From positions 2,766,001 to 2,830,000 of the forward strand of contig NZ_CP011797.1 of the NCBI RefSeq assembly GCF_002795845.1: DNA of 64,000 bases, given 5' to 3'. The translations under genes were made by a program, and so were the position numbers. This document shows, in pieces, positions 26,586 through 35,032 of the stretch. Numbering within the stretch: the first letter of the stretch is position 1; every line of letters begins with the position of its first letter. Origin of the DNA: Reinekea forsetii. Its GTDB lineage: Bacteria > Pseudomonadota > Gammaproteobacteria > Pseudomonadales > Natronospirillaceae. Below the pieces are notes generated by a model. That model saw only the letters and a list, made by a program, of their open reading frames with translations. It made no database searches and was not told the origin of the DNA.

Positions 26586-27599
26586 CTACTTGCCGTATCC
26601 GTTCGGGTTTTGACTCTGCCAACGCCAGGAGTCGGCCATCATCTCATCGAGTCCCTTGGTCGTGCGCCAGCCCAATTCCTGTGCCGCGAAGGATGGATCG
26701 GCATAACAGCAGGCAATATCCCCCGGACGCCGCGGCGCCACCTGATAGGGAATTTTTTGCCCGGACGCCTTTTCAAAGGCGGTGATCATATCCAGCACTG
26801 AATAACCCTGACCGGTGCCTAGGCTATAGGCCACACAACCCGGTTGAGTTTGGATTTTCGATAAGGCTTTGAGGTGGCCTTGGGCCAGGTCGACGACATG
26901 CAGGTAGTCGCGCACGCCGGTGCCATCGGCCGTATCGTAGTCGTCGCCAAAGACCGACAGGAAGGCGCGTTGACCGATCGCCACCTGGGTAATGTAGGGC
27001 ACTAGGTTGTTGGGAATACCATTGGGCTGTTCGCCGATGGTACCGCTGGGATGGGCGCCGACCGGATTAAAGTAGCGCAACAGCGCAATTTGCCAGCGCG
27101 CATCGGATGCTGCCAAATCGCGGCACATATCTTCCACCATCAGTTTGGTGCGACCATAGGGATTGGTGACGCTTAACGGGAAGGATTCTAAAATGGGTAC
27201 GGTTGCCGGGTCGCCGTAAACGGTGGCCGAGGAGCTAAACACAAAGCGAAACACCTTAGCCTCTTGCATGGCCTGCAACAGCGTCAGGCTGCCAGCAACA
27301 TTGTTGTCAAAATACGCCAGTGGTTGCTCGGTACTTTCACCGACAGCCTTTAGACCGGCAAAGTGCACCACCGAGTCAATGCGGTACTGTTGAAATAGGG
27401 TATCGAGTAAGGCGCGATCGCGGATATCACCGCGCACAAAGGTGAGCGATTTACCGCTTAGGGCTTTCACTCGTGTCAGCGACTCGGCCGAGCTGTTCGA
27501 GTAGTTGTCCAAGACCAAGACATCCTGTCCGTCATTGAGCAATTCCAGGCAAGTATGGCTGCCGATATAACCGGCACCACCGGTGACTAAAACCGTCAT
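26586..27599 (-). CDS. galE: UDP-glucose 4-epimerase
   Basis: A 337-residue cytosolic short-chain dehydrogenase-type enzyme that interconverts UDP-glucose and UDP-galactose with bound NAD. It shows the Rossmann motif TGGAGYIGS at residues 6-14, SSSATVYGDP (catalytic Ser/Thr region), and YGRTK (catalytic Tyr and Lys). Length matches the E. coli enzyme (338). The ATG at 27599 is chosen because AGGAG lies six bases upstream; the ATG at 27605 would overlap that site. It converges with zur, 14 bp away. Confidence 0.96.
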   Translation of the reverse strand: MTVLVTGGAGYIGSHTCLELLNDGQDVLVLDNYSNSSAESLTRVKALSGKSLTFVRGDIRDRALLDTLFQQYRIDSVVHFAGLKAVGESTEQPLAYFDNNVAGSLTLLQAMQEAKVFRFVFSSSATVYGDPATVPILESFPLSVTNPYGRTKLMVEDMCRDLAASDARWQIALLRYFNPVGAHPSGTIGEQPNGIPNNLVPYITQVAIGQRAFLSVFGDDYDTADGTGVRDYLHVVDLAQGHLKALSKIQTQPGCVAYSLGTGQGYSVLDMITAFEKASGQKIPYQVAPRRPGDIACCYADPSFAAQELGWRTTKGLDEMMADSWRWQSQNPNGYGK

Positions 27600-27760
27600 A
27601 TGCATCTCCTTTAATAAAAGTAGCGACCATAATACCCACTCTGGCGCTGCGCGACCAAGGCTATTTTCACTCGCCCGGCCGCTGGCGGACTCCAGTCACT
27701 GCAGCGCAGCCTGTCTTTCCAGCTCAATTGTTCAGCACCCTTGGGGCACAAACGCAGGCC

Positions 27761-27787
27761 AAAAAAAACCCGCCGAAGCGGGTTTCT
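27761..27787 (-). terminator. Intrinsic terminator of the thrS-infC-rpmI-rplT operon
   Basis: On the minus strand AACCCGC-TTCG-GCGGGTT is followed by a T-run, 14 bases after the rplT stop. The UUCG tetraloop and perfect stem make a strong terminator. Confidence 0.92.
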
Positions 27788-27800
27788 CAATCAATTCTAA

Positions 27801-28163
27801 TCAGCCTTTAAGCAATGCAGCTTTGGCCTGTTCTGCGATGGCTGCAAAAACAACCTTGTCGTAAACAGCCAGATCGGCAAGTACTTTACGGTCAATTTCA
27901 ATCATGGCTGTTTTCAAGCCGTTGATGAATTTGCTATAAGACAGACCATTGACGCGTGATTCAGCATTGATACGGGCAATCCACAGAGCGCGGAATTGGC
28001 GTTTACGCTGACGACGGTCACGATATGCATACTGACCTGCTTTGATAACCGCTTGCTTGGCAACACGGAAGACTCGTGAACGAGCTCCATAATAACCTTT
28101 GGCTAGCTTTAGAATTTTCTTGTGGCGCTTACGAGCGACAACACCGCGTTTTACACGTGCCAT
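27801..28163 (-). CDS. rplT: 50S ribosomal protein L20
   Basis: A 120-residue 23S rRNA-binding protein needed early in large-subunit assembly. It is recognised from [20 protein letters not shown], then [20 protein letters not shown]. It is highly basic. It is last gene of thrS-infC-rpmI-rplT, with AGGAGATTTAAT before the ATG. In E. coli L20 also represses rpmI/rplT translation by binding the leader; whether this holds here is inference. Confidence 0.98.
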   Translation of the reverse strand: MARVKRGVVARKRHKKILKLAKGYYGARSRVFRVAKQAVIKAGQYAYRDRRQRKRQFRALWIARINAESRVNGLSYSKFINGLKTAMIEIDRKVLADLAVYDKVVFAAIAEQAKAALLKG

Positions 28164-28178
28164 ATTAAATCTCCTGTA

Positions 28179-28373
28179 TTAGATGTAAGGCAGCATGCGC
28201 TTAACAAGCGCCTTGTCTGCGGCAGAAACTTGCAACATACCGCGTAACTGACGGATCCGTTTGCTGCTTTTCTTAGTCAGGATATGGCTACGGAAAGACT
28301 GTCTGTGTTTAAAGCCGTTCGCCGTGCGCTTAAAGCGTTTTTTAGCGCCAGAATTGCTTTTCATCTTTGGCAT
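28179..28373 (-). CDS. rpmI: 50S ribosomal protein L35
   Basis: 64 residues beginning [20 protein letters not shown], the L35 signature, and ending KRMLPYI. The ATG at 28373 has AGGAGATTGAAA in front of it. It lies 15 bp before rplT on the same strand and is separated from infC by 193 bp holding two stem-loops. Confidence 0.97.
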   Translation of the reverse strand: MPKMKSNSGAKKRFKRTANGFKHRQSFRSHILTKKSSKRIRQLRGMLQVSAADKALVKRMLPYI

Positions 28374-28474
28374 TTTCAATCTCCTGATTTACTTCAATTA
28401 CCGTTTCACATACGTAGTGCAGGGTCAGTCGTTTAGGACCTTGGAACCCCTCGAAGCTAGCGGTTGCCTTTTAA

Positions 28475-28502
28475 TAAAAAACGACCTCAAAAGCGGGTCG
28501 TC
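28475..28502 (-). terminator. Intrinsic terminator/attenuator between infC and rpmI
   Basis: On the minus strand ACGACC pairs with GGTCGT around a nine-base loop, followed by TTTTTT. It lies about 100 bp before rpmI inside an otherwise continuous ribosomal-protein operon. This suggests read-through control or a separate rpmI-rplT leader. Confidence 0.75.
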
Positions 28503-28542
28503 TTCGTTAACCGGAGACTAACGAGCTGCCTCCGGGTTCGCT

Positions 28543-28560
28543 CGGGAAATGAATTTCCCG
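28543..28560 (-). promoter_or_regulatory. Stem-loop directly after infC
   Basis: CGGGAAA pairs with TTTCCCG around a four-base loop, a few bases past the infC stop and upstream of the terminator hairpin. It could be an alternative structure in an L20- or RNase-dependent leader. Confidence 0.5.
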
Positions 28561-28566
28561 GGCAAA

Positions 28567-29106
28567 TTACCTTTTCTTGGCCGGTGATATCACCATGGTC
28601 AGTTGACGACCTTCCATCTTCGGATGCTGCTCAACGGCACCATACTCAGACAAATCGCCTTCAACCCGCTTCAACAGCTCCATGCCGAGCTCTTGATGGG
28701 CCATTTCGCGACCACGGTAGCGCAAGGTGATTTTGGCCTTGTTACCTTCTTCCAGAAAACGAATAAGGTTACGCAACTTAACGTTATAGTCACCAATATC
28801 AGTATTAGGTCGGAATTTGATTTCCTTAACCTGCACCTGAGATTGCTTTTTCTTGGCAACGGCTTTCGCCTTCTTCTCTTCGTAGAGTTTCTTGCCAAGA
28901 TCCATGATTTTTGCAACGACAGGGTCCGAATTGGAGATCTGAACCAATTCATGGCCAGCCTCACGCGCTTTTTTAATCGCTTCTTCTAACGATACTACGC
29001 CCAATTGTTCGCCATCTTCCGCAATTAAGCGTACTTCGACTGCGTCTATCTGCTCATTAATGACATGTCGGCTATCATTTTTAGCCGCTCTCGCGTTACG
29101 TTTTAT
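28567..29106 (-). CDS. infC: Translation initiation factor IF-3, initiated at a non-standard AUA codon
   Basis: 179 residues, matching IF-3 length (180 in E. coli). IF-3 prevents subunit re-association and proofreads start codons. The conserved N-terminal part [14 protein letters not shown] and [11 protein letters not shown] extends well beyond the nearest ATG/GTG/TTG, so the start must be non-canonical. The frame upstream is closed by the thrS stop, TAA, followed by GTT ATA AAA. ATA at 29106 is the best start: GAGG lies eight bases upstream, and the residue count to VINE fits E. coli. Rare starts in infC underlie autoregulation by IF-3. The C-terminal domain ([20 protein letters not shown]) is standard. 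Confidence 0.95.
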   Translation of the reverse strand: MKRNARAAKNDSRHVINEQIDAVEVRLIAEDGEQLGVVSLEEAIKKAREAGHELVQISNSDPVVAKIMDLGKKLYEEKKAKAVAKKKQSQVQVKEIKFRPNTDIGDYNVKLRNLIRFLEEGNKAKITLRYRGREMAHQELGMELLKRVEGDLSEYGAVEQHPKMEGRQLTMVISPAKKR

Positions 29107-29109
29107 AAC

Positions 29110-31041
29110 TTATTCCTCATCTTTGCTGATTCGGCTCTTGCGCGCTATCGCGCCGCGCAACAGTTGACTAAATTCGGCTAATGGCATTACGCCTAAATCC
29201 TCACCTTCACGAGTTCGAACCGCAACGGTGCCGTTTTCTACTTCTTTGTCGCCCACAACCAGCAAATAGGGAACGCGCTGAATTGTGTGCTCGCGGATTT
29301 TAAAGCCGATCTTCTCATTTCTCAAGTCAGATCGTACTCTAAATCCTTCATTTTCAAGGTTTTTGGCAATTAATTGCACAGTTTCGGCCTGAGCGTCGGT
29401 AATATTACAAATCATTACCTGAGTTGGGGCCAACCAAGCTGGCATCGCGCCCGCATGCTGTTCGATTAAAATACCAATAAAGCGTTCAAAACTGCCGACA
29501 ATGGCCCGGTGTAACATCACCGGCGTCTGGCGTTCGCCATGCTCATCGACATATTGGGCGTCGAGACGACCCGGCATTGAAAAATCGACCTGGATGGTAC
29601 CACATTGCCAGAGCCGACCCAGACTGTCTTTCAGGGTAAATTCAATCTTTGGACCATAAAAGGCCCCTTCGCCGGGTAAATAGGCCCATTCTTTGCCCGT
29701 TGCGTTCAATGCTTCGGCGAGTGCGGCTTCAGATTTATCCCAAACCTCGTCGGAACCGACCCGTTGTTCCGGGCGAGTCGACAGTTTGAGGATAAACTCA
29801 TCATAGCCAAAGTCGTGATAAACCTCTTCCAGCATGTCGATGAACTTGGCCACCTCCGCCTGCACCTGATTTTCGGCGCAGAAGATGTGGGCATCGTCCT
29901 GCACAAAGCCCTTCACGCGCATAATGCCGTGCAGTGAGCCAGAAGACTCATCGCGGTGACAAGAACCAAATTCAGCCAAGCGCAACGGCAGATCGCGATA
30001 ACTCTTCAGACCCTGATTAAAGACCTGGATATGGCAGGGGCAGTTCATCGGCTTCACCGCGTTGTCACGCGATTCGCTGTGAGTGGTAAACATACTGTCT
30101 TTAAACTTATCCCAATGGCCGGAGCGTTCCCATAGGGAGCGATCGACGATCATCGGTGTCTTGATCTCTTGGTAACCATAGGCGTGCTGCTTCTGGCGCA
30201 TATACTGCTCGATCACCTGATAGATGGTCCAACCATTGGCATGCCAAAACACCATACCCGGGGCATCTTCCTGGAGATGGAACAGGTCAAGTTTTTTACC
30301 AATTTTACGATGATCGCGCTTCTCGGCTTCTTCGAGAAAGAACATATATTCTTTGAGCTGCTTTTTATCCGCCCAGGCGGTGCCATAAATACGCTGGAGC
30401 TGCTGATTTTTGCTGTCGCCACGCCAGTAAGCACCAGAGATGCGCATCAGCTTAAGGTGTTGACAGAATTTCATGTTCGGCACGTGCGGGCCGCGACACA
30501 TATCCACATATTCTTCGTGATGGTAGAGACCCGGACGATCATCGCGCGCGATGTTCTGTTCCAGTATCTCTTTCTTATAGGGTTCGTTGCGCGCATCGAA
30601 GGCGTCGAAGGCTTGCTGCCAACTGACGGTCTCTTTAACCACGGCATAATCGGTTTTAGCCAACTGCAGCATGCGCTTCTGGATGCTGTCCAGGTCGTCT
30701 TCGGTTAGGCGCTGTGCCATATCGATATCGTAATAAAAGCCGTTCTCGATCGTCGGCCCAATGGCCATCTTAACGTCGGGGTAAAGCTGCTTCAGGGCAT
30801 GGCCCAACAGATGTGCACAGGAATGACGAATGATCTCCAGACCGTCGTCATCCTTGGGGGTGATAATTTCTATCTTGGCATCCTGAGTCACCAGGTCACA
30901 GGCGTCGACACGGACACCGTCAATGCGGCCAGCTAGGGTGTTGCGGGCTAGACCGGGGCCAATCGCCTCGGCGATTTGCATAATGGAGACGGGTTGATCG
31001 AATTCGCGGGTGGAACCATCGGGCAAGGTAATAATAGGCAT
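29110..31041 (-). CDS. thrS: Threonyl-tRNA synthetase
   Basis: A 643-residue class II synthetase. The order is a TGS domain (1-60), an editing domain with [10 protein letters not shown] (about 73-82), then the catalytic core with the zinc Cys in MNCPCHI, further zinc His residues downstream, and motif 2 ([20 protein letters not shown]). A C-terminal anticodon-binding domain follows ([14 protein letters not shown]). AAGGAGAACAGC precedes the ATG. It is first gene of the operon with infC, which begins three bases after its stop. Confidence 0.98.
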   Translation of the reverse strand: MPIITLPDGSTREFDQPVSIMQIAEAIGPGLARNTLAGRIDGVRVDACDLVTQDAKIEIITPKDDDGLEIIRHSCAHLLGHALKQLYPDVKMAIGPTIENGFYYDIDMAQRLTEDDLDSIQKRMLQLAKTDYAVVKETVSWQQAFDAFDARNEPYKKEILEQNIARDDRPGLYHHEEYVDMCRGPHVPNMKFCQHLKLMRISGAYWRGDSKNQQLQRIYGTAWADKKQLKEYMFFLEEAEKRDHRKIGKKLDLFHLQEDAPGMVFWHANGWTIYQVIEQYMRQKQHAYGYQEIKTPMIVDRSLWERSGHWDKFKDSMFTTHSESRDNAVKPMNCPCHIQVFNQGLKSYRDLPLRLAEFGSCHRDESSGSLHGIMRVKGFVQDDAHIFCAENQVQAEVAKFIDMLEEVYHDFGYDEFILKLSTRPEQRVGSDEVWDKSEAALAEALNATGKEWAYLPGEGAFYGPKIEFTLKDSLGRLWQCGTIQVDFSMPGRLDAQYVDEHGERQTPVMLHRAIVGSFERFIGILIEQHAGAMPAWLAPTQVMICNITDAQAETVQLIAKNLENEGFRVRSDLRNEKIGFKIREHTIQRVPYLLVVGDKEVENGTVAVRTREGEDLGVMPLAEFSQLLRGAIARKSRISKDEE

Positions 31042-31182
31042 GCTGTTCTCCTTCAGTGGTGACCTCTACCAAAGGCCACGTGTTGGACTGTAACTAGTCA
31101 GGTGTTAATTGCGTTGGATGCCTACCCTTACCAAAGGACCGTACACCCGACACAATGCATCATGGGATGCGTCGAGCGGCGG

Positions 31183-31210
31183 ATAATAGCACAGCAGGCG
31201 AGTAGAACAA
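31183..31210 (-). promoter_or_regulatory. Candidate promoter for the thrS operon
   Basis: On the minus strand TTGTTC and TATTAT are separated by 16 bp, about 140 bp before thrS. TATTAT matches the -10 box at 5 of 6 positions. The long leader could hold a thrS operator, which was not resolved. Confidence 0.4.
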
Positions 31211-31267
31211 TGGCCGTCGGCCGTTTAGCAGGGCGATTCGGCGAGGCAGAGCGCCCCGCTGATGGGC

Positions 31268-31906
31268 TTAGAGCTTGGGTTGCTTGTTGTGCTCCACCGG
31301 CACATCTTCCCAGCCGGTGATCATGGCCTTGGTAAACTGCAAGACGGTTGCGCCGGTGGTAATCAGATACAGGTGGGCGATTAAAAATAGCAGCAGCAAA
31401 AAGGCCGCTAGGACATGAACCACAGCAACTTGCTCCAAGGTTAAGCCCAGCTCGACTAGACCCCAGGCAGCCCAGTCATTGTAAAACAGATAGAGCAGGC
31501 CACTGGCCCAGATCAGCGGGATCATCATCACCTTGAGCAGCAGATAGGCAATGCGTTGCAGCGGATTGTGCTTGGCCTTGGCACTGGCATGGAACGGATG
31601 CGGCGCACCGGTAAAGATACCCTGCATATAATAAAGAATTTGCTGGGTGAGTCCCTTCCAGGTGGGAATATAGTGTTTGTATTCACCGGTGGTTAGATGC
31701 CAAAAGATGGTAAAGACCCAAAGCACAATCAGGATCCAGGCGGAATATACATGGATGTCGATCGCGGTGTGGAAACCAAACAGGTTGTAACTGCCATGGA
31801 TTTCAAAACCGGTAATGGCCATGAGGATAATTAACACCGCCTGCGACCAATGCCAAAAGCGTTCAAACCATTTAAACAGATAGATGCGTTCGGTTATCTC
31901 AGTCAT
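31268..31906 (-). CDS. Cytochrome b/b6-type membrane subunit of the multiheme cytochrome operon
   Basis: A 212-residue inner-membrane protein with four hydrophobic helices (about 20-38, 50-70, 113-133 and 150-175). His residues are placed for bis-His heme b (HWSQ in helix 1, HVYSAW, HVLAAF and HLYLIT). It resembles the b-type subunits that pass electrons between quinol and periplasmic multiheme cytochromes. The ATG at 31906 follows GGAGGAAACAGCT and overlaps the stop of the nine-heme cytochrome gene (ATGA). The likely role is quinol oxidation feeding the two upstream cytochromes. Confidence 0.88.
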   Translation of the reverse strand: MTEITERIYLFKWFERFWHWSQAVLIILMAITGFEIHGSYNLFGFHTAIDIHVYSAWILIVLWVFTIFWHLTTGEYKHYIPTWKGLTQQILYYMQGIFTGAPHPFHASAKAKHNPLQRIAYLLLKVMMIPLIWASGLLYLFYNDWAAWGLVELGLTLEQVAVVHVLAAFLLLLFLIAHLYLITTGATVLQFTKAMITGWEDVPVEHNKQPKL

Positions 31907-33525
31907 AGCTGTTTCCTCCGCCAGCCGAAATAGGCTCTCAGGGTGCCGTGACCGGCCACACCCAGAAAGGTCACGAGCAGCGCCAACACGCCGTAACGAT
32001 CGAGCCAAGCATGTTGCCGCCGACCCGGAATGTAGAGCCCCTCGACCTCATCCAATAGACCGTCAGATGTTGCGCCATGGCAGGCGTTACAGCTTAAGGC
32101 CTGTTCTTTGGGTGCCACCGTGTGATTGAGCGGCCAGGACATTTGGCTTTCGGTGAAATCGAAATTGCCAGAGAATTCAATACCCGCCGCCTTGGCACCG
32201 GCCTTGAGCGACTTTGGCCAGTTGTAGCCATTCCAGTAGGCATCTCTACTGCGGCCCGCCAAGTTCATCGGCATCAGCTGCTGGCTCTGGGTATCGTAGG
32301 GCAGGATTGAGGTGATTTGATGGAATGGAAAGATCTTCGAGATGCCATCCTGCGACGACCCCTGGATCTCATTAATCAGCGTCACCCCGTCGCTATTCAC
32401 CTCGGCGCCGGGCGCTTTAAAGACCATCGCTCCATTAAACCAGCGATAGACCGGCTTTAGGTTTTCACCGTACTCCATATGCCCCTTTTGGCTGGCATAG
32501 CTCACCCGACCGGCGCTATTGACCTCAACCTTGGGCCGCTTACTGCGGTTCAGGTCGCCGGCCGTGGACCAATCCCATTTGGTTTTGGTGGCAATGCCAC
32601 CGCGGGCATAGGTGGGAATATGGCAGGTCTGACAGGCGATAACATCGGTGTGATCGTTGAGCTTATCGTCCTGCATCGGCCGGTCGCCATGGCACGACAC
32701 GCAGGTAGCACGTGCACCGGTGAGCGCACTGACGCCCTGGTCATCGCCGACACTGTGCGCCTGATAACGACTGCCAAACAACTGATGATCAATGCTCTGA
32801 TGACAGGAACTGCAGGTGAAGTCTGCGCCGTCGGCACTCATATGGACATCAACGGCAAAATCCGCGTCGAACAACGAGCTATCCAGATCGCCATGTTTGG
32901 CACCATCGGCGCCGCCATCGTAGAAGTGACAACTGCCGCAGGTGGCCGTCGAGGTGGCGCCAGTCGACTGAGCCATGGCCCTAAGCGACAGGGTGTATTT
33001 TTCGCCCTGCGTCTTGACCCGTTGCTTCATCGCATCGGCCCCGTCGTCATGGCACATGGCACATTCGGCCCCGTCTTGATGAAAGCGGAAATAGAAGTAT
33101 TCGCCGCTGGTGTCGTGGCAGGCCAAACAATCGACCGCCGCCGGCGCAATGCCATCGGTGATTTTTTTGGCCAAGCCAAAGCCAATATGGCAACTGCCAC
33201 AGGCCTGGCTATTGGACGCGATATTGGGGTGGTAGGCGTTAATGACATTCAGCTTGCCATATTGTTCACCATTTTCCAGAGCGATGTCCCACTGCCAATG
33301 AAGAGTCTTATGCAGCTGATCTTCGGCCACATTATGACAGCCAACACAGGCGGCATTGATCTGTTCGATGTCGCTAAAGGGGACTTGAAGGGCGTCGAAT
33401 TGGCTGTGATCTGCCGTTGGTGCTGCCACAACAGGGACAGCCGAAAACAAGCCAATAAACAACAGACCGACAAAACAGAACCGCCGGCCCTTTCGCGCCG
33501 GCAGTTCAGAATAGTGTAACGTCAT
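31903..33525 (-). CDS. Tetrathionate reductase family multiheme c-type cytochrome (nine CxxCH)
   Basis: 540 residues. A signal peptide (about 12-35, VGLLFIGLFSAVPVVAA) is followed by nine CxxCH sites: CVGCH (60-64), CGSCH, CLACH, CAMCH, CGSCH, CSSCH, CVSCH, CQTCH and CNACH. The pattern and length fit the octaheme tetrathionate reductase (OTR) family, whose Shewanella member reduces tetrathionate, nitrite and hydroxylamine in vitro; here there is one extra site. A hydrophobic helix near the C-terminus (YGVLALLVTFLGVAGHG) followed by RRK suggests membrane anchoring. It is middle gene of a three-gene operon. Physiological substrate unknown. Confidence 0.87.
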   Translation of the reverse strand: MTLHYSELPARKGRRFCFVGLLFIGLFSAVPVVAAPTADHSQFDALQVPFSDIEQINAACVGCHNVAEDQLHKTLHWQWDIALENGEQYGKLNVINAYHPNIASNSQACGSCHIGFGLAKKITDGIAPAAVDCLACHDTSGEYFYFRFHQDGAECAMCHDDGADAMKQRVKTQGEKYTLSLRAMAQSTGATSTATCGSCHFYDGGADGAKHGDLDSSLFDADFAVDVHMSADGADFTCSSCHQSIDHQLFGSRYQAHSVGDDQGVSALTGARATCVSCHGDRPMQDDKLNDHTDVIACQTCHIPTYARGGIATKTKWDWSTAGDLNRSKRPKVEVNSAGRVSYASQKGHMEYGENLKPVYRWFNGAMVFKAPGAEVNSDGVTLINEIQGSSQDGISKIFPFHQITSILPYDTQSQQLMPMNLAGRSRDAYWNGYNWPKSLKAGAKAAGIEFSGNFDFTESQMSWPLNHTVAPKEQALSCNACHGATSDGLLDEVEGLYIPGRRQHAWLDRYGVLALLVTFLGVAGHGTLRAYFGWRRKQL

Positions 33526-33558
33526 ACAGACCTATGCCTTTTAGTCGAGGCGCGCGGT

Positions 33559-34668
33559 TTAATCGGGGCGCACAGTAGCCGGGACCGGCACCTTTTCACC
33601 CAGGTTCTGCACGCTGTCATTCAATAGCTGCAGCATATACTGGGGATTGTGGGTATAGCCGCCCGGATCCTTAGCAGCAAACTGATAGTTATAGGCCGCT
33701 CGCGCTAAACGCGGTGTCCATTGTTGGTAGCCATTGGCTCGGACCGCCTCATCTTCATCGACCTGGCCATTGCCGTTGGTATCAGCAAAAAAGTATGGGT
33801 AGGCATGGCCATCGTATGCCAGCGGGGCGTTCACTATTTTCTCACTGTAGGTTTGCATGGCCGCATAGAGAATGGCATGCAGTCCTTCGATTTCCTGCTT
33901 GATGCCCTCGTTGCTATCGCCGTCGGCATCGAAGTCGCCTGTGCTGCTGCGGATAAAGGCAAAATCATCTATCGACGTTACCTCTTCATGACATTCGGCA
34001 CAGAACAGCGGCTCAACCTTGGTCGTGTGCGGATTGTGGCAATCATTGCATTGGGTCGCGTAGTCATCGTGAAAATAAAACCCGAGATAATCCTCACCGG
34101 CGTATTCGTAACCGCCCCCGGCCTCAGATCCAAAGCGGCTTGCCGCCGCGGCGGCATAATGCACATTCAGGAACTTCAAAGCCGCATCGACCGTATCATC
34201 GCCGACACCGGCCTTAGCGATCATGGCATTAATGGATGCACCCGACTCTCTACCCTGATGACAATCCATACAGCGGGCATCGGCCTCCTCACGCGCAACG
34301 ACCATACCGGACGGAAAGGTCACCGCGGTCATCTGGCCGGTGACCTTATTGTGGCAAGCAACGCAGGCAACGCCCTCTTCAATGGGTGCCGTCTTTTCGA
34401 CCGAGCCCACAGCTGAGCCGTCGGCACCGATAAAGTCTAGGTGACCTGTGGTGGAGTGGCATGCCGCACAGCGTTGATCAACTGCCCCGTCGTCGTTCCA
34501 ATGGGCAAAGGGCTCTGAAGTAAAATCGGCATGGGGAGAACTTAACCAGGCGTCGTAGAAGGGAATTTCAATCTTACGCTCTTCGGCGGTGGCTAAATCA
34601 CTGGCGAGTAATGCAGCGAAACTAAGGGCTAGTAAAGCAACGAGATAGGTCGATCGACAAGGCGTCAT
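33559..34668 (-). CDS. Pentaheme c-type cytochrome, periplasmic
   Basis: 369 residues with a signal peptide (about 6-28). Five CxxCH heme sites are present: CAACH, CVACH, CMDCH, CNDCH and CAECH. The CHNPH-type sequence after the fourth site is common in cytochrome c3/c554-like proteins. A DTNGNGQVDEDEA segment near residue 305 looks like an EF-hand calcium loop. It is first gene of the operon, 33 bp before the nine-heme cytochrome. Likely an electron-transfer partner or donor; no enzyme activity can be assigned. Confidence 0.85.
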   Translation of the reverse strand: MTPCRSTYLVALLALSFAALLASDLATAEERKIEIPFYDAWLSSPHADFTSEPFAHWNDDGAVDQRCAACHSTTGHLDFIGADGSAVGSVEKTAPIEEGVACVACHNKVTGQMTAVTFPSGMVVAREEADARCMDCHQGRESGASINAMIAKAGVGDDTVDAALKFLNVHYAAAAASRFGSEAGGGYEYAGEDYLGFYFHDDYATQCNDCHNPHTTKVEPLFCAECHEEVTSIDDFAFIRSSTGDFDADGDSNEGIKQEIEGLHAILYAAMQTYSEKIVNAPLAYDGHAYPYFFADTNGNGQVDEDEAVRANGYQQWTPRLARAAYNYQFAAKDPGGYTHNPQYMLQLLNDSVQNLGEKVPVPATVRPD

Positions 34669-34763
34669 AAGACTGGCTCCAGTATTTTCATTATTTGCAA
34701 AGTCTCGGTAAATTCACTACCTAATTATTTTAGTGCATTACGAGATAAGGCCTAATTAAATAC

Positions 34764-34777
34764 CTGATTGAGATCAA
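34764..34777 (-). promoter_or_regulatory. FNR-type binding site upstream of the cytochrome operon
   Basis: On the minus strand TTGATCTCAATCAG matches the FNR consensus TTGATnnnnATCAA at 9 of 10 defined positions. It lies about 96 bp before the first cytochrome gene. TAAAAT at 34732-34727 is a possible -10 box. Anaerobic activation of the operon is the natural reading. The rest of the 34669-35032 gap is AT-rich and shows no gene. Confidence 0.75.
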
Positions 34778-35032
34778 TACTTCTTACGATTAAGGTCCTT
34801 GTGTGTTGGCTTGATGTAAATTCACTTTAACCCGGACTGAATATCTATCAAGACGATGGAGCGCCAGCCTAAAAGCTGCCATTTATACCTGCTAACAACT
34901 TTCCATCTTGACCGGATAAATAGACCGCCCTAGTCTTATTCTTCATATTTTGAACCGCTACAACTTGATTAGGTAGCGGGTTAAAGCAGCAACGGTGCTA
35001 GGAAGCACTCAGAGTTAATAGAAGGAAAGCCA

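Noticed and set aside
28567-29004. infC starting at the TTG at 29004
   Set aside because: This would remove the conserved N-terminal 34 residues of IF-3 and has no Shine-Dalgarno.
32479-33519. 346-codon plus-strand frame
   Set aside because: Antisense to the nine-heme cytochrome gene, whose CxxCH motifs are unambiguous.
33721-34416. 231-codon plus-strand frame
   Set aside because: Antisense to the pentaheme cytochrome gene; no supporting features.
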